DNA of 64,000 nt from Trichodelitschia bisporula (lineage: Eukaryota > Ascomycota > Dothideomycetes > Phaeotrichales > Phaeotrichaceae): the NCBI GenBank assembly GCA_010356995.1, contig ML996701.1:65160-129159 (forward strand), in the 5' to 3' direction. The first letter of the stretch is position 1, and every line of letters starts with the position of its first letter. Made by a program: the position numbers and the translations under genes. This document shows positions 22,587 through 33,821 of the stretch, piece after piece. The notes beneath the pieces were generated by a model. The model saw nothing but the letters and a program-made list of their open reading frames with translations. It did not search any database and had not been told where the DNA came from.

Positions 22587-23513
22587 GTGATGGCGTTTAG
22601 GGACTTCTGCTCATCCGTTTACGGATTAGTCAAGGGAGGCGGGTAAAACATATTCGATCGATGCAACACAGAATGAGGTTGCTGGACTCTTCTTAGCTTT
22701 ATGGTTATCCCGTGATGACAAGAGCTCTCGTTCAAAACATCCCGATGCCAAGCCCACATGAAACATGTGTCAATCGGCATGATTTCATCCCGCCGCAGCC
22801 TTACCCGTCAGAATGTCTCACCCCTTCCCGCCCGGAAACACGACGACCCGAGAATAGCTCCATCTTACAAAGCCAACCCATCCCAATTGCCCCTCAACCA
22901 CGAAGAAACTAAGCGCCATGATGCCATTCTCACCGTATCCTCCTCCCATCACCCTCATGCCTACATGCCATTCCAGTCCGCATCTACGAGTGCGCAACAT
23001 CTCCCAAGCCGCTACCAGCGCAATTCCTCCCGACCAACCCCAGTCCGCGGCAGCATCAATTGCGCCGAAACCCGGCATCCTTGGCCCGCGTGGCTTCGGC
23101 GCGCCGGCTGCGGCACTTATCCCGAGGGGATTGGTGGGCGGGAAGGGGGCGAGGCGCGGATACGGGTTTCTGGGTGAGATTTGACTAGCGGGCTTCGGTT
23201 CCGAGGCGAGGCCTTGGCTGCAGGTGGGGATGGGGGGCAGGATATGAGGATGTGGTGTCCCCGGTTTTTCTTTGCGAGAGGTTTCGACGTTTTGTTGTCT
23301 GTGTTTTGAGAGGGTTGAAGACTTGCGACTTTTACTTCTATTGCGCTACTAGACTCCTACGTTACCTATTCTCCTCCTGGACAGCTTTAGATCTAGACTT
23401 TGTTTCCTACTCCAGCGCGCGAGGAGCGTCGGCTCGCGTTTTCCACCCTACTGCGTACGCCTTCCTAATACCGACCTAATTTCCTCCCCTTCACCAGCAT
23501 CACCATCACCACC
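22587..23513. other. Intergenic region before the RTA1-like gene
   Basis: About 930 bp. The minus strand holds a long open but Met-poor frame (about 23355-22818) with a basic then Pro-rich composition; I see no family signature and treat it as chance. The last 250 bp are the likely promoter and leader of the RTA1-like gene. Confidence 0.5.
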
Positions 23514-24628
23514 ATGTCCAACCTCGCCGCATCCCCCGACTGCTTCTCCAAAGACTACGCCACGCGCCGCGCCTGCCGCGAGGCCTGCACCCTCGAAACC
23601 TGCCCGCTGAAACTCTCCTACTGGGCCTACCAACCCTCTCAACCCGCAAACGGCCTCTTCGCAGCCCTCTTCGGCCTTTCGCTCCTCGCCTCCGTGCTCC
23701 AGGGCCTCTTTGCGCGGCGATGGATCGGATTTACGGTCGCTATGTGCTCGGGCAGCGTGCTCGAGCTGCTGGGTTACATAGGGCGGTACTTGAGCTACGA
23801 TGATCCGTTCAACGAGGTGAGTTTTGCGCGCCCTGGGACGCGGGTGCGGCGTATGCGCGCGTTGCGGAACAAGCCGTCGCGCTGCACCCACCCCGATCCA
23901 GCAACCTCCGCACAGAAACATGTGCTAACGAAAGCCAGACCTGGTTCCTCCTCCAAATCATCACCCTAACCATCGCCCCCGCCTTTTATGCCGCGGGAAT
24001 CTACTTCTGCCTCCGGCGCATAGTAACCACCTTCGGCGCCTCCAACTCCGTCATCCCCCCCGCCTGGTACCCGCGCATCTTCATCCCCTGCGACGTATTC
24101 TCCCTCCTGCTCCAAGCCGCAGGCGGCGGGCTGGCTAGCTCCGCGACGCACTCGGGCAAGAACCCAACGGCGGGGAATAATATCATGATTGCGGGTCTGT
24201 CGTTCCAGGTCGCCACGCTCGCGGTGTTCATAGCTCTGGCCTCGTTGTTTGGGGCGCGGACGTGGAAGCGTGTAAGGGCGATGGGGGAGGCGGCGCTGGA
24301 TCCGGCGCATCGGGCGCTGAGGGAGAGTGTGAGGTTTCAGGGGTTTTTGACGGCGTTGGCGTTTGCGACGTTGTGTGTGTTTACGCGGAGTGTGTATCGC
24401 GTGGCGGAGCTGAGTGAGGGGTGGACGGGGCATTTGATTGAGACGCAGAGGTATTTTATTGGGCTGGAGGGGGCGGTGCTGGTGGTTGGGATTCTGGGGT
24501 TGAATGTTTTCCATCCTGGGTGGTGTTTCCGCGAGGATGTGGTTGCTGGGGCGGAGGGGACGAGATCGGTTAGTGAGAGTGAGAAGAGCGCGACTGTGGA
24601 CGGGGAGGCGCTGAAGCATGGCGCGTGA
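23514..24628 (+). CDS. RTA1-like lipid-translocating / stress-resistance membrane protein
   Basis: Exons 23514-23816 and 23939-24628; the 122-nt intron is long for this window, with a TGCTAAC branch site near its end. Product 330 aa with seven predicted membrane helices. RTA1-family hallmarks are the first-helix region YWAYQPSQPANGLFAALFGLS, the ELLGYIGRYLSYDDPFN motif, PAFYAAGIYFCLRRIV, FIPCDVFSLLLQAAGGGLA, FRSVYRV-like TRSVYRVAELSEGW, and the final FHPGWCF. Relatives (Rta1, Rsb1) sit in the plasma membrane and are linked to sphingoid-base efflux and resistance to toxic lipids or 7-aminocholesterol. The specific substrate is unknown. The N-terminal ectodomain has several Cys, as usual. Confidence 0.93.
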
Positions 24629-25226
24629 GCGTGAGGGAGCACATGGGCGTTCAGGCACACTGTATCTAGGCAAGTTAGGGTAAACACACAACATGCAACG
24701 GCCCCCGGGGCCGAAATCCAGATTCCGGAATCCGGCCGCGTTGCGATTCCCCCCCTTCGGCACAAAGAGCGATCAACCTCGTGTTCGCGTCCCCGTTCCT
24801 GAGCGATCGTCCTTACCACGCGGTGTCTATATATCCACCCGCCACATCGGGCAGGTCGGCGGCACGTTTCACGAAGGCGTCAGGTAGGGCACGCGGCTGC
24901 CGGACACAAAGCGCAGGGGACCCGGTTGTCCAACATAGCGAACGACAGGTATGGCAGGGTGCTATGGACAGGGCTCCCGGGGCCGATCCGCCCGTTTAGT
25001 CCGCTGCAAATATAGCCGCCGGAGCAAGGAAGTGGTTCGCCGCGCACCACGGGCAGGCGGGCTGGCCGACTCATGCTACGCCCCCGCCGATATTGTCGCA
25101 CCACCACCCCCCCCCCCCCCCCCCCCGAAGGCTTGTCCCGCGGATGCGGGTCTCATAATGACGTTGGGCCCTGCGGGTGAGTTGTTCTTTGTTTCTTGCG
25201 TCTTGATCTGGTGAATTGCGGATGCT
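24629..25226. other. Intergenic region with a poly-C tract
   Basis: About 600 bp between two plus-strand genes. It contains a GC-palindrome-rich stretch near 24690-24740 and a C20 tract at 25107-25126. No gene is supported. Confidence 0.5.
25107..25126 (+). repeat. Poly-C tract, 20 bases
   Basis: Pure C run about 100 bp upstream of the small membrane-protein gene. Confidence 0.95.
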
Positions 25227-25976
25227 ATGCTGACGCTCGATGGGCGTGCCATGCCGACGCCGACGCCGACGCTCGATGATGGACTTGAGGGGGATATTCC
25301 GACGAGTCGACCTGCGCCGTTTGAGGGAAGGTGGTGTGTGTCGGGGGGGACGCCGGCGTGCTTGAGTTTGACGACGACGGTGGTGATTGAGACGGGGAGG
25401 AGTACGGCGTGGGTGACGGTGTCGAGGGTTGCGAATAAGAGTAGGTGGTGAGGGACTGAGGAGGGGATAAGGCTAATATGGGCAGCATCATCGGTATCAT
25501 CGGCTACGGAACACAGTACACTCCTCGTTCCGGTAGGGACGGCGACTTCGTCCCGGCTGCCGACAACTACAGTAACCGCCGCACCCAGCAACTCGATACA
25601 GGACGAACGGCACTTTCCGACTGCGTTGGTTATCGTACTTGCCTCACTGCTCGCGCTAGCGCTGTTGGTGCTGCTGTTTACGCTGTTCTACCGAAGGGGC
25701 ATGTGCCCGGACAAATACCCGGATATCAGGACGTCGAACTGCGGGTGGTGGACGTGTGGGCTGGGCCGGGGGAGGGGAAAGGGAGAGGAGGTCAAAATAC
25801 CCCCTATTGGAGGTGGAGAGGAGGTCGGATTGACGAGATGGGGGAGTAAAGCCAGGGAAGAGAGGGCGAAGCAATTGGCAGATTTTTATGCTCCGCATTT
25901 GAGGGATCTGGTGGAGAGGGAGGCGATGAGGGATCGGGGGGAAGGAGTCAGAGTCAGTGTCAGGATGAGGTATTGA
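25227..25976 (+). CDS. Unrecognised single-pass membrane protein (Ser/Thr-rich ectodomain)
   Basis: My model is exons 25227-25440 and 25486-25976; the 45-nt intron has a GTAGGT donor, GGCTAATAT branch and GGCAG acceptor. Product 234 aa. A TGA lies in frame at 25212, so ATG 25227 is the likely start. The first ~130 residues are Ser/Thr/Val-rich, an extracellular stalk-like composition, with repeated STTTV-like strings on both sides of the splice joint. One strong membrane helix follows (LVIVLASLLALALLVLLFTLFYRR), then a basic cytosolic tail with CPDKYPDIRTSNCGWWTCG and the amphipathic AREERAKQLADFYAPHLRDLVERE. There is no classical signal peptide. I do not recognise the family; function unknown. 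The continuity of the Ser/Thr composition across the intron supports the model. Confidence 0.62.
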
Positions 25977-26793
25977 AGGGGTACGGGTAATGGGCTGATG
26001 GACGATAATGTCGTGGCTGTGGCATAGATTAGACGACTTGGGACGGGACGACCATCTACGACGATGCACTTGTGTAGCGTATCTTGTATCTTGTATCAGT
26101 ATCTACTAGTTTGAGCGTGGGATGGGATGGCACGGAATGAAGGCGGAAACAAAGGCTGGCCGCACGCGGGTCGCAAGACGGACGTGCGGACGGGAACTAA
26201 ACTTTGAGTAGGGCAGGGCATTCCGCATTCTGTACCATAGGATAGAGTTTTGAACCTTGTGTTAATCGAGAGAAGGTGTCGGATGTTTGAGACGAATTTG
26301 TTTCGAGAATAGGATGTCCGTGTCGTGAGATTCGAGCATCGGGCGGATAAGACAAGCCGTTTTGAGCTTACGGCAGAAACGTAGTCGAGTGGTGTCAAAT
26401 ACTACTCCACGATGTCTGTAGCATGCTATATTTTCTGTAGATAGTCGAGATTCTTGTTGAGTTGTTGAAGGCGAAGTCGTGATGTACAGCCCCGGATGGC
26501 GTTCCGCAGCTGAAGCGGCGGACCCGCGGGGTCTTGGCAATGCACCCGCTCCCTATCCTCCAGTGCCTGTTGGGCCTCGCGCATGCAGCCCCGTACCATC
26601 TTCTCTTCTGTTCACCGGTTCAACTTCACTACTCCCTTGGTCAACTATAGTACTGCTATACATCCGCCTGGTCCACGTTACCAGTGAGAATTCTCGCGCT
26701 ATAATGCCGCGTCCGTAGAGTACTCCCGCGTCAATCCACCGCTCAACTGATCCCCACCTCCAGCTCGGTAACATCTCGACCACCTCCGTAATC
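25977..26793. other. Intergenic, promoter of the Rab GAP gene
   Basis: About 820 bp. Only short open frames; no repeat or RNA gene recognised. Confidence 0.5.
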
Positions 26794-28816
26794 ATGTTCA
26801 GCCTCCAGTCCCTCGTCCAGAAAGCCCAGCAACTCATCGACCCTGCCCTTCTCACCCCCACCGAGTCCAAGCCCTCCAAATCCTCGCTCTTCCGCCTCCA
26901 ATTCCGCCTCCCAGACACCCAGAACCCGCTGCACGAGATCACCGCCGAGCTCATCCTCTCCCCCCACTACACCCTCCGCAGCACCGAAGCCGCCTTCTCG
27001 GACAAGGACAAGGAACGCCTGCAGGGGAATCACTATGTTGGCAAGCTCCACCTCAGCGAGCAGTACATGTGCTTCTCCACCCAGGCATCTAGCTTCCTAA
27101 GCACCGCCAGCGCAAGCAACTCCACCTCCTTCACGGGCCAGACCCACGGCACCGGCCCCGCGGGGAATGGCTTCACGCTCCCGCTGTGCGCGATCCGCCG
27201 CGTCGAGCGCCTCAACAGCCAGCACGCCCTCTTCGCGCTCGCCATCACCACGTCCAACGGTATCCTCGACCACGCAAAAGCGGGCCCTAAGGTCATGCCG
27301 CAGAAGTTCACGGTCCAGCTCGCGGGGAGCCGCCAGCAGTGTGAGCGCTTTTGCGATGCCCTTAAGCGCGGTCTGCGGGCTGGCATGAAGGACGTCGATA
27401 ATCTGCGTAAGGTTATTAGTCAGTGCTACTCTGAGTATCACCTCGCCGAGGACGGGAAGGACGCGCCTGCCCGCGAGGCCCCGGATACGGGTCTGGGGGC
27501 GGTGTTTAAGTACCCGGGTGATGCACGCAAGCTGCGTGACAAGGCTAAGATGCGGCTGTGGAAGGAGTATATGCGTGAGAACGGCCGCAATGCCACGCTC
27601 ATCCGCCAGCCGACGTTTCACAAGCTAATTCGCGTTGGCTTGCCGAATCGGCTGCGCGGGGAGATGTGGGAGCTGAGCTCGGGGTCGTTCTACTTGCGCC
27701 TCCAGAACCCAGGCCAGTACACGGAGACGCTCTCTAAGCACTCCGGCAAGGAATCGCTGGCCATTGACGAGATTGAGAAGGATCTGAACCGCAGCTTGCC
27801 CGAGTATCCTGGGTTCCAGAGCGAGGAGGGCATTGGCCGCTTACGGAGAGTGTTGACGGCGTACAGCTGGACCAATGCCGAGGTCGGGTACTGTCAGGCC
27901 ATGAATATCGTGGTTGCGGCACTTCTCATGTGGGTTTTCGTGCTGCGAGCTGGTACAGCTGTTCGAGACTGACCATTTTAGCTACATGTCCGAGTCTCAG
28001 GCTTTCTACATTCTGTCCGTCCTCTGCGACAACCTCCTCCCGGGCTATTACTCCACAACCATGTACGGCACGCTGCTCGACCAGCGCGTATTCGAGTCAC
28101 TGGTTGAGAAGACGATGCCCATCCTCTGGGACCACCTGCACAAGTCCGACGTGCAACTCTCCGTCGTTTCACTCCCATGGTTCCTCTCGCTGTACATCAA
28201 CTCCATGCCCCTCGTCTTTGCCTTCCGCGTCCTCGACGTCTTCTTCCTCGAAGGCCCAAAAGTGCTCTTCCAAATCGGCCTCGCCATCCTGCGCATCAAC
28301 GGCGAAGAACTCCTCGACGCCGCCGACGACGGCAGTTTCATCTCCGTGCTAAAAACCTACTTCAGCCGGCTCGACGAGTCCGCGCACCCCAAATCCGAAA
28401 ACCCGAAGCTGCGCGCCGTGACCCGCTTTCAGGAACTCATGGTCGTCGCTTTCAAGGAATTCGCCGGCATAACCCATGACACTATCGTCAAGCAGCGCGC
28501 GCAGCACAAGGAGGCCGTGCTGGAGAATATCGAGAGCTTTGCCAAGCGCACGAGTATCCGTAATCTTGGGCCTGAGAGCAAGAAGCTCAGCCTCAATGAC
28601 CTCGGCTTTTTGTACGACCGCTTCTATGGCGTGCTGTACGAGCGCCAGCAGCGCATGCAGATGATCCAGGCGGACTCCGAGCGGAGGGCCAAGGTCGGGC
28701 GCGGAAGGCTGGATATCCCCGGTGCGCCGACCGAGAATGCAGAAATAGGCCGCGTGGCCCTCAGCTCCAACACCACGGAAATGGACTACAACGCCTTCCG
28801 CGAGTTCCTCGTCGGT

Positions 28817-28854
<38 letters not shown>

Positions 28855-30135
28855 TGGACGTAGGCTAACCCCCCAGGCATCGCCAAATGGGCCATCGCAG
28901 ACACGCAATCCCCCCCCCTAGAACCCGAACGCGGGTCCTACTTCAGCAGCACGCGCACGCGCAACATCGCACTCTCGCCCTGGGGCTCCGGGCCCGATCC
29001 CGCAGACGACGAATTCATGCGCCGCCTTTTCCGGCGCTGGGATGCGGATGGGGACATGCTCCTCACGCTGCAGGACGTAGTCGTGGGGTTCGCGCGGGTC
29101 CGCGCCGCAGGCAATATGATGGAGAACATTACTTACTTCTTTGAGCTGTATGATGACGATGGGGATGGACGTGTGGATCGGGATGGGATATTGAAGATGA
29201 GTGAAGCGTTGTTGTTTTTGGGGAGGAGGGGCGTGGAGGGTCCCGAGGTGGTGCCGGGGACGCCGTTGAGTCCGAGCCTGACGCCGGGGTTGCCGGATGA
29301 GAGGTTTTTGGGGGCAGTGAGTGCGTTTATTCGACGATGCTTTGAGTATGCGGATCCGGAGTACGCACATAACGCAGCTGGGACTTCCAACTCCGACTCC
29401 GCACCCCCGACCTCCGCGCTTCAGGACTTCAGCATCGGCGACTCGGACGAGGATCTCCTCAACCTCGACCCCTCATCCCCCAAACGCCCCACCACAAAAT
29501 CCACCCCCTCCACATCTTCCCTCTCAAAGTCAAACACCCATTCCGCAAACGCAGCCCTCGACCCCGCCCACCCGCTCTCCCTCTCCCTCGGCACCTTCCG
29601 CATGGTCATCCTCGCCGACGAAGTCCTCGAGCACTTCTTCGACACCGGACTCCCAGGGAGCTTCCAACTCGCCGACGGGCACGGGTCCAGCGCTAACTTA
29701 ACCACGTTTAAGAACCTAGGCCGCAAGGTCGCGCCGCAGCAAGTCGTGGGTGGGGCGGGGGCGGGCGTTGTGCCCCCCGCGAAGGGGCTGAGGGGCATGC
29801 TGGACGGTATTGTGAGCGATGGGATGAGGGTTGCGAGCGAGGTGAGGAGGCGCATGGAGGATGCGCAAAGGGAATTGGATAAGGTGGCGCGGCCGGAGGA
29901 GGAGGAGGAGGAGGAGGAGGAGGAGGGACGGGCGGCGGATGCGAGGAGTGTGAGGGAGGGGGATAGGGAGTTGTTGGAGGGGGCAGAGGCGGAGGGGATT
30001 GATGGGGAGGGGGAGGGGAAGGGGGGTGGGGGTTTACTGAGTCCGACGAAGGGGCTTGCGAATGGCGAACGGCCCCGCGCGGTGAGCGAGGGGAGTGCGC
30101 TGGCGAATGGGGGGGTTGTGGAGTTTGAACGGTAG
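26794..30135 (+). CDS. Rab GTPase-activating protein, GRAM-TBC-EF-hand (Gyp2/Mdr1, TBC1D8/9 type)
   Basis: Exons 26794-27929, 27982-28814 and 28877-30135; 1,075 aa. A GRAM domain lies near residues 65-200. The TBC domain spans about 272-490 and has RGEMW, the arginine-finger motif IEKDLNR (about 326-332) and the glutamine-finger motif GYCQAMN (about 363), so it looks catalytically competent. Two EF-hand-like loops follow (DADGDMLLTLQD about 711, DDDGDGRVDRDG about 748). After a disordered segment comes the conserved FRMVILADEVLEHFFDTGLP block. The tail contains ten Glu from a GGA microsatellite. The family accelerates GTP hydrolysis by Rab/Ypt proteins in vesicle traffic; the Rab partner is not known. 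The second intron (62 nt, GTGAGT donor, GGCTAAC branch) contains 34 consecutive C. Confidence 0.93.
28821..28854 (+). repeat. Poly-C tract, 34 bases, inside intron 2 of the Rab GAP gene
   Basis: The run begins directly after the GTGAGT donor and fills 34 of the 62 intron bases; only TGGACGTA separates it from the GGCTAAC branch site. Confidence 0.95.
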
Positions 30136-30757
30136 TCCCAGAGGCCGGGTTTGTGGGAATGGGCGTTGGGTGTTCAGGGAGCAAGCGCGGGGTATGTACG
30201 CCGTATGTCTGAGGTCTTTGAGCGTTTCGTTGCCGTGTTGCGTGCTTCATGTGTTAGCCTTGCTCGAGGGTCGTTACCCGCTGCCCATCGCCGTTGCCGG
30301 AGCCGCTTCCGGTGCCATTTCCGATGTGGCTACCCGGCCCGCCGCATGCCCCTTGCCTAGCAACGCCCCGGTCCCTACGCCGAGTGTATGCACCCCACTT
30401 CGCGGGCCGCGTGAAACGTATGTGGGCACGGTGGGCCCGCCCGCGCGGGCGGAAATAAGCATGACGTCTACGATCGAGTACAGGCATCACGGGCGAGTGG
30501 AGGTGGGGCTATATCAGAACCAACGCTATATCACCCGTGTTAAGCGAGACTACGGTGGGGAGTTAAGATGGCTTTGGAATTAAGTGTTGGCAATCCGCCA
30601 CTACCTAAGATCCTGTCGTGCTATTCACGTCCCGGTCGACCCTGAATGCTCCACGGAATCCCATCCCAAGCACGATCTCAGCCCCGCAAGACACACAGTA
30701 GCATATGCAAGCCGTAAACACATGCCTTTCACAATCCGGACGCCGCTTTTCCCACGC
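30136..30757. other. Convergent intergenic region
   Basis: About 620 bp between two stop codons. No gene, repeat or RNA recognised. Confidence 0.5.
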
Positions 30758-31371
30758 TTAAGCAAACCGATCAACGACCACACGACCCTCGTCCAGACGC
30801 TTGGCCTCGGCGCGCAGAGCATCAGCGCGGAACCTCATGAACGCCTTGCTGATGCGGTCGCTCGCGTCTGGGTCGCGGGTGATGGTGCGCCCCGCGACGA
30901 GACTACCGGTCAACGCTCCGGCCTCTCCGCCGACGAAGAGACCACCGGCGCTGAAGAGGAAGTACGTCGCGACAGTGCCGATGCGCTGAGGCTTGAGGTA
31001 GGGCGAGAGATCCGGAAGAGGCTCTATAGTGGAGGAAAGGGGTTAGTTACGAGATAGATACGAAATTGGGGTAAAGTGTAAGGTAGCTTACCGACGCGGC
31101 CACCCGCAAAGGTGACGTGCGTAGGGTGCTCGGTAGACTTGAACGCAGTCCACATCGCCGTGCGCGCCGCGCGCACGCGCATCGCTGCGATGACGCCGAG
31201 GGAGAGGCCCAGCGCGGTGCCGATGAGAGCGTACGTGGTGAACTCCCCCGCAGCCTTGTGCAGGATCGCCTGGTCCGATTCGCTCAGATCGTGCTGGAGG
31301 TGCGCCTCCGCAAGCTTCGCAAGCTCCGAGCCGCGATTCTTCCGGAAGTATGCAAGCGAATCGGACGACAT
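30758..31371 (-). CDS. Small fungal membrane protein with glycine-zipper helices, function unknown
   Basis: Exons 31371-31092 and 31023-30758; the 68-nt intron has a GTAAGC donor and CTATAG acceptor. Product 181 aa. The charged N-terminus (MSSDSLAYFRKNRGSEL) is followed by FTTYALIGTALGLSLGVIAAMRVRAARTAMW, a glycine-zipper membrane helix with a basic cytosolic end. After the splice comes a second Gly-rich segment (FLFSAGGLFVGGEAGALTGSLVAG), then ITRDPDASDRISKAFMRFRADALR. I recall similar uncharacterised proteins in other Pezizomycotina, but no function. The GxxxG-dense helices resemble small mitochondrial inner-membrane proteins; this location is a guess. The frame is open further upstream of 31371, but the conserved-looking start is MSSDS. 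Confidence 0.82.
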
Positions 31372-33821
31372 CTTGAATGCTTGCAGTGCGCTTGTCGGCA
31401 GTGCGAAAGAGGGAGTTTGCGCGATTGGTGGGGAGTTTGGGGACAACGAAAAGGGGTGGAGATGAGGAGAGGGGTTGCGAGATTTGGAGTTGGAAGTTTG
31501 CGAGAATGAGGAGTGGAGGAGCAGCGGCGATGCTGTTGCTGGGATTCTCGCGCAGCCGACGGGGACCGAGGTTGCCAAGCTGGAGTCGTTGAATGGCAGA
31601 ATTGGGCAGTTGAAGTGGAATTGGTGAAGCTCACGATGGTTATGGGCGATCAAACACGCCGACAAACGTGTGTATGGCAGGTGCGACCGGGTGCGTTCGG
31701 CCTCGTGCGGAAGCTACCCGTACGTACGTCATGGAGGAAATGGCGGGGAAGGCGCGGGGAGGTGACGCCACTGGTTCGCGGGGCACGCGACTTCCTCGTG
31801 ATCTGGTCTGCGCCGCAGAAACATTGTTGCTGTTCCTGTGAGGGTTGGGACGGATCGTGAGTTCTTCTTGGGAGGTGAAGTTCGAGGTTTTGGCTCGCCA
31901 TGGCTGTGATAGCCGGATGTTCCTCCGCTTCGCTGTGGCGCTAAGGATGCGGGCAGATGTGGCGGTCGCTGCTGCTTATCTCTCGCTTCCGATCGCCAAC
32001 TCACGCTGACGGGTTCGAGTCCTCAAAGCTTCGAGATGACTGCAGCTCTGTTCGTGCCGAAGACCTTCCATTGGCCTTATATCGCTCACCCCCTTCACCT
32101 TCCCCAGGTTCAACCGCAAGTGGGTTACGGCGCATCATATCTCTCCGCCGTACATCCGTAGACGGACAACATGCCGCCCCGCCCTATCAAGCATCTTCCC
32201 TCCTCGCCAATTCCCAGCGTTACATTCCCAGCGGCACAAGAGTAGATAAGCTTCACAACACCTCGCTACCTCATACGCAGTCATCCACGCCCATCCAGAC
32301 CCCGCATCACACCCGCGGGATGTCCTCCGTTGCATTCGTACATCCGTATTACGCCGCCTGTGGGATGTAGCGCGGGGTGCTCCCCTCCCACAAGAAGCAC
32401 TCGCATGCCCTCCTCGTACCCCGCCATCCATCCCGCAGCGTGGGCGCAAAACGCAGCCCTCGTGCCCTCTATCCGCGGACGCCACGAACGCGGGGAACAA
32501 GCTCCTTTCGCATCTGCATTCTCATTCAACCTTCGCATCGCAGGCCCTCCGCTGCAGCGTTCGCCCTTTCGTCCTCGCGCCTCCGTTGTCCCTCCGCGGG
32601 CGCGGCTTGGCTGACGCAAGCCACAGCCGGTCGGGAAGGGCGGGGCACGACGCTTGGCCGGACGTGCATGAAAGGCCGGGTTGTTAACGCGATAGGGTAG
32701 CGCTAGCACTCGCGGCGCGGCGTGAATCTCCCGGGCTAGCATCTTTTACCTGGTGCTTGGGAGCCGAGCCGGGGGGGGGCTATTAGCTAAGGGCGCGGGA
32801 TGAGTGGGTTGGTCTTTTGGTCCTTGCCCGATGCTCATCTTCTGCCTTCAGCGCTAGAAGGAGATGATGAACGTCTGAACCCTTCCACGGTTCCCACTGA
32901 TCAGCCGTGTCGGATGTTCCGATCCTTCTGTGTTTCTTCCTTCGGGCCGTCTTAGGAACACTGCGTTGGAGTGGCGGAAACTTGGCGCTGCCGGTATCAC
33001 GAGGGTCTTTGTCCACCCCGCGCATAGCGAGTCGGTCACAAGTCAAGTCAAGTCAAGTGCGAACGAGGTGTACCGTACCAGGGCCCATCGTCATGATTGG
33101 CCCCATCCCTTAGCCCGCATACAGCCTCGCAGGTCCCCAGTCCAGTAACGGGACTTCATCGCTCCCGGGATCCCAATAGCATGCCTTCCTCAACGGCCCT
33201 CGCCAAAAAGAAAAGAAAAGCTACGCTTATCAGCGCCGGCCAGCACCGCCGCCCACACTCACTCCCTCCCATGCATGTACGGAACGCAAACACGGGCGCC
33301 AGAGAGAGAAGAAGCGGGCGCGGGACCATCGCCAAGCAGCAGCTTTTTGCGCGAGGCGGCGGATGGGATGACGGAGCGCCGGCCGCTACGGCGGTTGTCA
33401 CCATTTCTCAACTTTTTGCAGGATAAATGTGGGGCTGGGCCCCCGCCCTAGGCACAGGACAAGAGGTCTGCCGTCCGGGGTCGATTATCATTGTCGGGCT
33501 AATTTTTTTCTTCAGCCTCGATTTTAACTTCATCTCCGACCTAACCTTTAAGGGCCTTAGGCGTAATTGCGAAAAAGAGGTAAAAAGATCGACTACGTGA
33601 ACGGGTGGGCTGCTGGTGATCTTATCTCCTCGTCTTCCTCCTCCTCCTTCTCCTCCTCCTCCTCTCTTCATCCAACTTATTCCACTCCCTCGCCGTACAT
33701 CCTTCGTCGGCGCATTGCAACTCCCACCCCGCGCATACCTTCATGAACACGCCTGGACGCGCCTAATCACCACCTCATCCCCCTCCGCTCCCCTCAGCCC
33801 AAACCCGTCCAACCCGCCATA
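31372..33821. other. Intergenic, divergent promoter region (small membrane protein / permease)
   Basis: About 2.45 kb. It contains a short AAGTC tandem repeat near 33035-33060 and pyrimidine-rich sequence just before the permease (33640-33665). The tRNA B-box-like GGTTCGAGTCC near 32009 has no folding arms. Candidate GATA sites are listed separately. No gene is supported. Confidence 0.5.
33227..33627. promoter_or_regulatory. Candidate GATA-factor sites upstream of the permease
   Basis: Three HGATAR motifs lie on the minus strand at 33227-33232 (TGATAA), 33485-33490 (TGATAA) and 33622-33627 (AGATAA), 195-595 bp before the ATG. AreA-type GATA factors control nitrogen permeases in filamentous fungi. 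The motifs are short and occur by chance; this is only suggestive. Confidence 0.35.

Noticed and set aside
22818-23355. Long minus-strand open frame, basic then Pro-rich, in front of the RTA1-like gene
   Set aside because: No Met for most of its length, no family signature, and it overlaps the likely promoter and leader of the opposite-strand gene.
25076-25591. 171-codon minus frame opposite the small membrane-protein gene
   Set aside because: The plus strand has a coherent two-exon model with a membrane helix. The minus frame is its mirror plus the poly-C tract read as poly-Gly.
31960-32040. Perfect tRNA B-box-like GGTTCGAGTCC
   Set aside because: The flanking bases do not form a T stem, and no D arm or acceptor stem is present.
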